Shown: one piece after another, positions 14,538-19,670 of the stretch
Position numbering within the stretch: position 1 is the stretch's first letter
Layout of the letters: the number at the start of each line of letters is the position of its first letter
Assembly (NCBI GenBank): GCA_017453335.1
Contig: JAFTKI010000106.1
Location: forward strand, 1 to 19,670
Length of the DNA stretch: 19,670 nucleotides
Origin: Clostridia bacterium
GTDB taxonomy: Bacteria > Bacillota_A > Clostridia > Oscillospirales > CAG-272
Direction: 5' to 3'
Notes under the pieces: generated by a model
What the model was told of the DNA's origin: nothing
Databases searched by the model: none
Seen by the model: the letters and a program-made list of their open reading frames with translations, nothing else
Program-made: the position numbers and the translations under genes

Positions 14538-16046
14538 ATGATCGCAACCAAGGCGCTGTTAGACAGGATCGATGCACGGGCAGAGGAGCGGAAGCGGCAG
14601 ATCCGCGCGGCGAAGGATTCTCTGCAATTTTGCGGAAAAGCCTACTACGTCAGCGCTGACGGCTCTGACGAAAACGACGGAACGGCACCCGAGTGTGCGT
14701 GGAAAACGCTGCGCCGTGTTTCCGAAACGCCCTTGGAGGCGGGAGACGCCGTGCTGTTTCACCGCGGTGATCTTTTTCGAGGCTGGCTTCAGACGTGCGC
14801 AGGCGTGACCTACGGCGCGTACGGAAGCGGCGAGAAGCCGCGCCTTTACGGATGGGATTACAATCTTGCCGACGAGGCACTGTGGGAAGCGTACGATTCC
14901 GAGCATCATATCTGGCGCCTGAAAAACAAGATCCTGGATTGCGGAACGCTTGTCTTCAACGGTGGAGAAGCGCATTGCCGCAAGCTCATTCCGTCCTATC
15001 TCGGCAGTCGTTTCGTCTGTCGCGACGATGAATCACGCGTGTTTGAATTGGCGCGGGAAATGACACAGGATCTGGATCTGGTCTGCCTCTATGACGCGCG
15101 CTTGGATACCACCCCCTCCAAGGGCGAGGAGTTCCCGATTCCGCTTTTGGACGAGGAAAGCCTTGGGGAGCTTTACCTGCGCTGCGATCGCGGCAATCCC
15201 GCAAGCGTTTACGAAGATATTGAAGCGCTTCCGCGCCGTCATATGATCTGCGTCGGCTCGAATGCGAACGTCACGGTGGACAATCTTTGCGTTAAATACG
15301 TGGGCTGTCACGGCATCAGCGCGGGCGGACAGGTCAACGGCTTGCACGTTTCCAACTGTGAATTCGGTTGGATCGGCGGCGTGATTCAGCATTACAAGGG
15401 AACCGATCCCAATTATCCCGAGGGGGGAAGAGGAACGGTTACCCGCTATGGAAACGCGATCGAGATCTACGGCGGCTGTGAGGATTACGCCGTATCAAAT
15501 TGTTATATCTATCAGGTTTACGACGCGGGGATTACGCATCAGGTCACCACGCAGGGAAAGACCTTTGTTATGCACGGGATCCGCTATCTGAACAACCTGA
15601 TCGAGCATTGCGTTTACGGCATCGAATATTTCCTTGAAAAAAACATGGGAGATACCGAAAGCTACGTCGACGATTGCTTGATAGAGGGCAATATCATCCG
15701 CTTTTCGGGCTACGGCTGGGGACAGCAACGGCATAACTATCATACGCCCGCACACGTCAAGGGCTGGAGCTATGAAAACACCGCGTCGAATTTTCGTATC
15801 GTCGGAAATATCTTCGATCGCGCCGCACACCGCATGCTGCACCTTGTGGCAAAAAAACAGGAAAGCTGTCCCGTGATGAACGGAAACACCTATATCCAGC
15901 ACGCAGGCATGATGCTTGGACAGTACGGGGCGAACGAGACGGCAGAGCCGCCGATCCTCCGCTTTGACGGGCAGATCGAGGAAACGGTTCGAAACACGCT
16001 CGGTGACCGCAATGCGTGTGTTCTTGTGATTGAAAAAGAGAAGTGA
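14538..16046 (+). CDS. Cytoplasmic right-handed parallel beta-helix protein (possible glycan-active enzyme)
   Basis: The product has 502 residues. The N-terminal YYVSADGSDENDGTAPECAW (36-55) followed by WKTL is the standard opening of pectate-lyase-fold proteins in which a glycan is cut or recognised, and LEAGDAVLFHRGD (66-78) is the usual next element. The middle and C-terminal half (about 230-430) shows repeated coils with VDNLCVKYVGCHGISAGG, LHVSNCEFGWIGG, YAVSNCYIYQVYDAGI and RIVGNIFDRA. No signal peptide or anchor is present, which is unusual for this fold and suggests intracellular processing. GGGAGGG 7 bases before the ATG fixes the start. I cannot assign a polysaccharide lyase or GH family, and catalytic residues are not identifiable by eye. 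Its promoter is separate from the MBOAT group; the terminator is at 16112-16150. Confidence 0.8.
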   Translation: MIATKALLDRIDARAEERKRQIRAAKDSLQFCGKAYYVSADGSDENDGTAPECAWKTLRRVSETPLEAGDAVLFHRGDLFRGWLQTCAGVTYGAYGSGEKPRLYGWDYNLADEALWEAYDSEHHIWRLKNKILDCGTLVFNGGEAHCRKLIPSYLGSRFVCRDDESRVFELAREMTQDLDLVCLYDARLDTTPSKGEEFPIPLLDEESLGELYLRCDRGNPASVYEDIEALPRRHMICVGSNANVTVDNLCVKYVGCHGISAGGQVNGLHVSNCEFGWIGGVIQHYKGTDPNYPEGGRGTVTRYGNAIEIYGGCEDYAVSNCYIYQVYDAGITHQVTTQGKTFVMHGIRYLNNLIEHCVYGIEYFLEKNMGDTESYVDDCLIEGNIIRFSGYGWGQQRHNYHTPAHVKGWSYENTASNFRIVGNIFDRAAHRMLHLVAKKQESCPVMNGNTYIQHAGMMLGQYGANETAEPPILRFDGQIEETVRNTLGDRNACVLVIEKEK

Positions 16047-16070
16047 AAAAACGACAGGTTAACGGAGCGT

Positions 16071-16094
16071 ATTCTTAAGGATAGTTTTAAGAAT
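16071..16094. other. AT-rich inverted repeat after the beta-helix gene
   Basis: ATTCTTAA and TTAAGAAT are separated by 8 bases. It lies between the beta-helix stop and the terminator at 16112. No U tract follows, so it is more likely a binding site or part of the neighbouring repeat than a terminator. Confidence 0.35.
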
Positions 16095-16111
16095 TCATTA
16101 CCTTCCGATAG

Positions 16112-16150
16112 AAAATGACAGAGAATGCTTTAGTGTTCTCTGTCATTTTT
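16112..16150. terminator. Bidirectional terminator between the beta-helix and second AraC genes
   Basis: AAAATGACAGAGAA (16112-16125) pairs perfectly with TTCTCTGTCATTTT (16136-16149) around a 10-base loop and ends in TTTTT; the mirror side also ends in TTTT. It can stop transcription from both converging genes. It also forms the left end of the suspected repeat block. Confidence 0.75.
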
Positions 16151-16275
16151 CCTGACAAGCACTGCATTTGTGTCCACAAATGCAAATATTCAAAATTTCG
16201 ACGTGACGTACGTAGCTTCCTCCGCCGTAGGTGTTGCGGAATCGAGCTTGCGAATACCCTTGTCTCACTTGTAAT
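16112..16275. repeat. Suspected dispersed repeat element (about 165 bases)
   Basis: The block between the beta-helix gene and the second AraC gene is richer in GC than the AraC gene beside it, ends in the 14-bp-stem hairpin and has a second perfect hairpin inside (10-bp arms around TGCATTTGTG, 16163-16184). One plus frame is open for 55 codons (16115-16282) and two minus frames are open across it; one minus frame ends in CICGHKCSACQEK, a cysteine-rich tail. From memory, readings such as GKMTENTKAFSVIF recur at the ends of unrelated Clostridia proteins, which would mean a repeated intergenic element. I could not check this. The exact ends are uncertain; the right one overlaps the AraC stop. 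Confidence 0.45.
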
Positions 16276-17023
16276 TATATAAATATTCAGACGGAGATAC
16301 TCCCATATTTTTCTTAAATTCCACCGAAAAATATTTATAGTCGTTATATCCGGACAAATATGCTATCTCTTTCAAGGAATAGTATCCCGTAGATATCAAT
16401 CCCACCGCATTTTGTATGCGCAGATTGATGATATATTTTTGAGGAGATATTCCATAATTTTCTTTGAAAAGCTTTCTAAAATAAACCTCGCTCATAAATG
16501 ACTTATCTGCGATCTCTTTTATTGAGAGGTCGCTTTTTTTATAGTTTTTCAAAAGATATTCTACCGAGTTTTGAATTTTCGAATTCTGCAACTTTGATAC
16601 GTAATTCTGAGTATAACATTCTGCAAATATCTCGCACAAGATAGCGGAGCATTTATATTTATACCCAAGTTCTTTTTTGCTCCAAACCTCGAATATCTCC
16701 CAAAAGAGCTTAGATAACACGGCTGGATCATTAGGGATAAAATATTCTATATTTTTCGTATTATAGTTTATTGTATCAAAATGAACAACGATCATCTCGT
16801 CCACCGTCGCCACTCTGGTATAATCCAATCTTGCGGGAAAATAGGACAGATAGTTGTCTTTCATAAAATGCTTTTCTGTTTTGGTTATCAGAACAGCATC
16901 GGAACGAAAACGAAACGATAGAGCGCTAAAATTTCGCCCACTATTGAACATATTGACATCCTGTTGATTCAGTTCAAGAACGTCTAATATATTAAATGAC
17001 AGCAGCTCTTTTTCGAAAAACAC
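16265..17023 (-). CDS. AraC-family transcriptional regulator (GH10 neighbour)
   Basis: The product has 252 residues if started at the GTG at 17023. The C-terminal 90 residues hold both AraC helix-turn-helix units: LSIKEIADKSFMSEVYFRKLF and, 30 residues later, YSLKEIAYLSGYNDYKYFSVEF, closing with GVSPSEYLYNYK. The N-terminal sensor half is divergent and I cannot assign its fold. An ATG at 17038 is in frame, but it lies only 11 bases past the -10 box and has no binding site, while GGAGGT (inside that stretch) is 7 bases before the GTG. The codon use is AT-rich (many ATA, AAA, TAT), unlike the genes to the left. It is divergent from the GH10-like gene, which it probably activates in response to a xylan-type oligosaccharide (inferred). 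Confidence 0.88.
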   Translation of the reverse strand: MFFEKELLSFNILDVLELNQQDVNMFNSGRNFSALSFRFRSDAVLITKTEKHFMKDNYLSYFPARLDYTRVATVDEMIVVHFDTINYNTKNIEYFIPNDPAVLSKLFWEIFEVWSKKELGYKYKCSAILCEIFAECYTQNYVSKLQNSKIQNSVEYLLKNYKKSDLSIKEIADKSFMSEVYFRKLFKENYGISPQKYIINLRIQNAVGLISTGYYSLKEIAYLSGYNDYKYFSVEFKKNMGVSPSEYLYNYK

Positions 17024-17049
17024 AAACACCACCTCCATTATTTGATTTA

Positions 17050-17078
17050 ATTATAGCAAAACTGTTTCGAAAAGTCAA
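17050..17078 (-). promoter_or_regulatory. Consensus promoter of the second AraC gene
   Basis: On the minus strand TTGACT (17073-17078), 17 bases and TATAAT (17050-17055) with TGC before it make a near-perfect SigA promoter. The start of transcription would fall near 17043, leaving a leader of about 20 bases to the GTG at 17023. Confidence 0.85.
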
Positions 17079-17128
17079 CCTATTGTATTGATTTATAGGT
17101 GTGCTTTACGATTTTGATATGCTATAAT
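17079..17128 (+). promoter_or_regulatory. Activator-type promoter of the GH10-transporter operon with a candidate operator
   Basis: TGCTATAAT (17120-17128) is a perfect extended -10, but the -35 position (17100-17105, TGTGCT) is not a promoter hexamer. Upstream, CCTAT and ATAGG form an inverted repeat with an 11-base gap (17079-17099), located between this promoter and the -35 of the divergent AraC promoter. This layout suits activation by the neighbouring AraC protein (inference). Confidence 0.5.
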
Positions 17129-17162
17129 ATATAATATAAAAAACAATCGGGAGGATCAAAAA

Positions 17163-18512
17163 ATGCATGACAGAAAAAAGGTTTTAGATCTGTTCGATGA
17201 GCAGGAAGATTTTTGGAAGCAAAAAGCAACTGACGGAATCGAACAATACCGAAAAGGCAACGGAAGGATTACTGTTGCTGACAAAGAAGGCAAACCTGTT
17301 TCGAACGCAAAAATAAAACTTACGCAAAAGTCTCACGAATTTCGTTTCGGCGCGAATATTTTTATGCTCGACGAGCTTGAGAGTGAAGAAAAGAACGAAA
17401 AATATAAAAAATATTTTTCCGATATCTTCAATATGGCAACGCTTCCGTTCTATTGGGATACTCTGGAGCCCGAACGTGGCAATCCTCGGTATGCTAAAAA
17501 CAGCCCGAAGGTATACAGACGTCCATCTCCCGATCTTTGTATTGAGTTTTGCGAAAAACATAAGATTGAGCCGCGTGAGCATGCTCTTGCCTATGACGCC
17601 TTCTTTCCCAAGTGGCTATATGATGCCGGAACAGAAGAGGTAAAACGAGAGCTTGAAAGACGTTATGCTGAAATTGCCGAGCTTTATGCCGATAAGATCC
17701 GCACTATTGAGGTGACCAACGAGATGGGATGGAAGAAGGGTAAAACGAAATTTTACGACGAGCCCGACTTCGTCGAATGGTGCTTCAAGCTTGCTGAGAA
17801 ATATTTCCCTAACAATCAGCTTGTAATAAACGAGGGGACCGATGCCGCGTGGGGTGACGGATGCCGCGCTACGGATAAGTATTACGCATATACCGAAGCC
17901 AATATGCTTAAGGGGGTAAGGATAGACGCCATTGGCATGCAATATCACCTCTTCAATAAAGCAGAACTCGAATATGAAAACACGAGATTAACGCTTAACC
18001 CCGAATGCCTTTATAAGCACATGGATCTGTATTCCAATTTTGGCAAGCCTCTCCAGATAACAGAGGTCACCGTTCCCGCTTATTCATGGAAAGCTGAGGA
18101 CGAGGAGATACAGGCCGAGATCATTGAAAAGCTGTACTCTATCTGGTTCTCGCATCCGAATGTTGAGCAGATCATATATTGGAATCTTGTTGACGGATAC
18201 GCGCATTTCTGGGATCCCGATCCCGAAAAGATCAAAGCATCACAAGGAGATATGACACTGGGGGAGAATTACTATTACGGTGGACTTCTTCGCTTCGATC
18301 TTTCTCCCAAGCCTGCATATTTCAGGATCAAAGACCTTTTGCGGAAAAAGTGGCACACCGAAACCGAGCTTGTTACCGACGGAAACGGCTCCGCCGAGTT
18401 CAGAGGATTTTATGGCGATTATTGTGCAAATGTTGAATTTGGCGGTCAAGAGGTTAAAACGGAATTCTCTTTATCAAAAAACGCTGAAAATAGCATTTGC
18501 ATCACATTATGA
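17163..18512 (+). CDS. GH10-like glycosidase (endo-xylanase family), cytoplasmic
   Basis: The product has 449 residues. Family 10 landmarks are FRFGANIFMLDE (60-71), ATLPFYWDTLEPERG (92-106), PREHALAYDAFFPKWL (137-152), IEVTNEMGW (182-190) whose E187 is the expected acid/base, IDAIGMQYHLF (254-264) and LQITEVTVPA (297-306) whose E301 is the expected nucleophile; both glutamates are present. An N-terminal strand-rich stretch (about 30-60, GRITVADKEGKPVSNAKIKL) and a C-terminal one (about 400-449) flank the barrel. No signal peptide exists, so it likely trims imported oligosaccharides and does not attack polymeric xylan outside. GGGAGG lies 8 bases before the ATG. The stop overlaps the transporter start (ATGA). 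The exact substrate is unproven. Confidence 0.9.
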   Translation: MHDRKKVLDLFDEQEDFWKQKATDGIEQYRKGNGRITVADKEGKPVSNAKIKLTQKSHEFRFGANIFMLDELESEEKNEKYKKYFSDIFNMATLPFYWDTLEPERGNPRYAKNSPKVYRRPSPDLCIEFCEKHKIEPREHALAYDAFFPKWLYDAGTEEVKRELERRYAEIAELYADKIRTIEVTNEMGWKKGKTKFYDEPDFVEWCFKLAEKYFPNNQLVINEGTDAAWGDGCRATDKYYAYTEANMLKGVRIDAIGMQYHLFNKAELEYENTRLTLNPECLYKHMDLYSNFGKPLQITEVTVPAYSWKAEDEEIQAEIIEKLYSIWFSHPNVEQIIYWNLVDGYAHFWDPDPEKIKASQGDMTLGENYYYGGLLRFDLSPKPAYFRIKDLLRKKWHTETELVTDGNGSAEFRGFYGDYCANVEFGGQEVKTEFSLSKNAENSICITL

Positions 18513-19378
18513 CAGAAGAAATATTTATTATACTCGCCTGTGTGCCGTTATATGTTATCAACTCGTTTTGCGATAAAATCATATCGTCAAAGGAACAAAA
18601 CAGATACAATTATTTTTACAATGCGGTTAAATTTCTAATATGCAGTATCTGTATGTTGCCAATGCTCCTTTTAGAAAAAATGCCTGTATTTGTCGCGGGA
18701 AGCCTGTTTTGCGGCATATGCTGCGGTGTTATGTACGCAATCAGCAAAACAGTTATGTTAAAGGGCTATGAGAAAACATCGGTTGCATTTATGACCCTTT
18801 GTCATTCCTCGGGAATGATATTACCGTGCATAATAGGGCATTTCTTTTGGTCCGAAAAGCTGAGCGCAATGTCTGTTTTAGGTATGGTTCTTGCCATTCT
18901 ATCTATAGTTTTATTAAAGGGTGGAAATGGGGAGAATAAAAAACTCAACTTTAACGGTGCTATCTTCGGGATTATTATTTTTTTGACAAGTGCCGGAGTT
19001 ATGATCTCGCAAAAGCTTATGGGAATTTATTTTTCAGAGCAGAGTGTCTCGGCATATAATTTTTATTCATTTATAGTCCCTTTTCTGATTATTTGCTGTT
19101 TTGTAAGACCAAAGCAACTTGTCGGCGGAGAAAAAAAGAACAAGCTGATTGCCTGTATCTGTGCGCTTGGAAGCGCAATATCCCTCTGTGTGATCAGCTT
19201 TGTCATGACCAGCCTTTCGGGAAGAGTACCGTCCGTTCTTCTGTTCCCGTTGTTCAACGGCTTGGGGATTATGCTCGTGTGTATCGGTTCGGTTTTTATC
19301 TTCAAGGAAAAGCTTACTGTTAAAAAGATGATTGGCTTGGCACTCGGTGTTATCGGACTTTGTCTGGTCAATTTGTAA
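18509..19378 (+). CDS. DMT-superfamily (EamA-like) transporter
   Basis: The product has 289 residues and ten predicted membrane helices in two halves, the first around 5-139 and the second around 148-288, joined by a charged linker (GGNGENKKLNFNG, 138-150). The end of each half shows the EamA pattern: FFWSEKLSAMSVLGMVLAILSIVLL (112-136) and FIFKEKLTVKKMIGLALGVIGLCLV (263-287), with E116 and E267 in the conserved W/F-x-E-K-L sites. DMT proteins carry small metabolites; the substrate here is not known. The ATG overlaps the GH10-like stop by four bases and has no separate binding site, so translation is coupled. A TTG at 18497 is a less likely start. The coupling to a glycosidase suggests a role in moving a sugar or its product (inference). 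Confidence 0.85.
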   Translation: MTEEIFIILACVPLYVINSFCDKIISSKEQNRYNYFYNAVKFLICSICMLPMLLLEKMPVFVAGSLFCGICCGVMYAISKTVMLKGYEKTSVAFMTLCHSSGMILPCIIGHFFWSEKLSAMSVLGMVLAILSIVLLKGGNGENKKLNFNGAIFGIIIFLTSAGVMISQKLMGIYFSEQSVSAYNFYSFIVPFLIICCFVRPKQLVGGEKKNKLIACICALGSAISLCVISFVMTSLSGRVPSVLLFPLFNGLGIMLVCIGSVFIFKEKLTVKKMIGLALGVIGLCLVNL

Positions 19379-19437
19379 CATCATCAATCTCAGTCTTGAA
19401 ACACAAAAGAGAAAATTTGTATGCTAAAATGACTAAG

Positions 19438-19475
19438 AAAGCCGATACGAAGTTTAATCCGTATCGGCTTTTCTG
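19438..19475 (+). terminator. Intrinsic terminator of the GH10-transporter operon
   Basis: AAAGCCGATACG (19438-19449) pairs perfectly with CGTATCGGCTTT (19460-19471) around a 10-base loop and runs into TTTTC. It lies about 60 bases after the transporter stop. Confidence 0.9.
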
Positions 19476-19496
19476 TTGAATTGTTATAAACTGTCC

Positions 19497-19515
19497 TTTA
19501 GAGTACTACTCTAAA
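19497..19515. other. Perfect 9+1+9 palindrome
   Basis: TTTAGAGTA and TACTCTAAA flank a single C. No gene start lies close downstream in either direction except the decayed xre remnant, so it may be an old repressor operator or a recombination site. AT-rich pyrimidine tracts follow (19521-19545). Confidence 0.4.
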
Positions 19516-19542
19516 CGAACTGCCCTTTTTGCTTTTGCTTTT

Positions 19543-19670
19543 TTATTTCTCCCGCCCGACCAGATAATCGAGGGTGACCTGCATATTTAAAATGGCGGCG
19601 ATCTGTTTGTATCCTCATTGGTTTGCTTTGTGATCGGATGGCTCGCGCGAGGCTTCAAAAAAGGTTAAAA
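19543..19670 (-). pseudogene. Remnant of an Xre-type regulator gene (internal deletion and in-frame stop)
   Basis: On the minus strand, 19543-19614 reads YKQIAAILNMQVTLDYLVGR followed by EK and a TAA. The first half resembles helix 2 of an Xre helix-turn-helix (QIAAILNMQ); the second half is the usual closing motif V-x-LDYLVGR that normally lies some 30 residues later, so the intervening part seems deleted. An in-frame TGA stands at 19615-19617, and the frame beyond it to the window edge (EASREPSDHKANQ) still looks like degraded sequence before such a domain. I infer a decayed gene; a short real ORF starting further right cannot be excluded because the window ends at 19670. Confidence 0.4.

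Noticed and set aside
1..19670. CRISPR array, tRNA, rRNA or classic riboswitch
   Set aside because: I saw no regular repeat-spacer series, no cloverleaf ending in a tRNA T-arm consensus, no rRNA-like conserved stretches and no leader matching a riboswitch core I know. Leaders longer than 80 bases (AraC at 2922, rsmE) show no such folds.

Overview
The window looks like a chromosomal stretch of a gut-type member of Clostridia (Firmicutes). The evidence is strong AGGAGG-type ribosome binding sites, TTGACA/TATAAT promoters, many short intrinsic terminators, a GTP-dependent PEP carboxykinase, a CdaR/PucR-type regulator, MBOAT plus DHHW genes, and cytoplasmic glycosidases paired with AraC regulators. 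The genus cannot be named from this sequence. Most of the window is moderately GC-rich; about 16.26-19.4 kb is clearly more AT-rich.

Layout. 1-111 is the tail of an unidentified gene. 118-1078 (minus strand) holds a three-helix small membrane protein with its own consensus promoter, then an Xre-type regulator overlapping a DUF6514-like small protein; both units end in the same 29-bp terminator sequence. 1422-3734 is a divergent pair, an intracellular GH29 alpha-L-fucosidase and an AraC regulator. 3783-5567 is GTP-type PEP carboxykinase on the minus strand. A 400-base gap follows with two divergent promoters and a mini-ORF. 5969-10187 carries rsmE, a CdaR/PucR-like regulator, a membrane-anchored S41 protease and greA. 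10259-14429 is a cell-envelope group: a one-helix membrane protein, an MBOAT O-acyltransferase, its DHHW partner and a DUF4097-like anchored protein. 14538-16046 is a cytoplasmic right-handed beta-helix protein.

16.1-19.4 kb is an AT-rich carbohydrate module: an AraC regulator divergent from a cytoplasmic GH10-like glycosidase that overlaps by ATGA a ten-helix DMT-type transporter. It is bordered on the left by a roughly 170-base block that looks like a dispersed repeat and on the right by a terminator, a perfect palindrome and the decayed remains of an xre gene.

How the parts fit. The two AraC/glycosidase pairs look like local sensor-plus-enzyme units for host or plant glycans (fucosides, xylan-type oligosaccharides), acting on material already inside the cell. 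PEP carboxykinase and the CdaR/PucR-like regulator belong to central metabolism and its control. The MBOAT/DHHW group probably modifies a surface polymer. I found no rRNA, tRNA, CRISPR array, recognisable riboswitch or intact transposase. The items most worth a second look are the repeat block at 16.1-16.28 kb, the AT-rich glycosidase/transporter module, the Xre plus DUF6514-like pair and the twin terminators.
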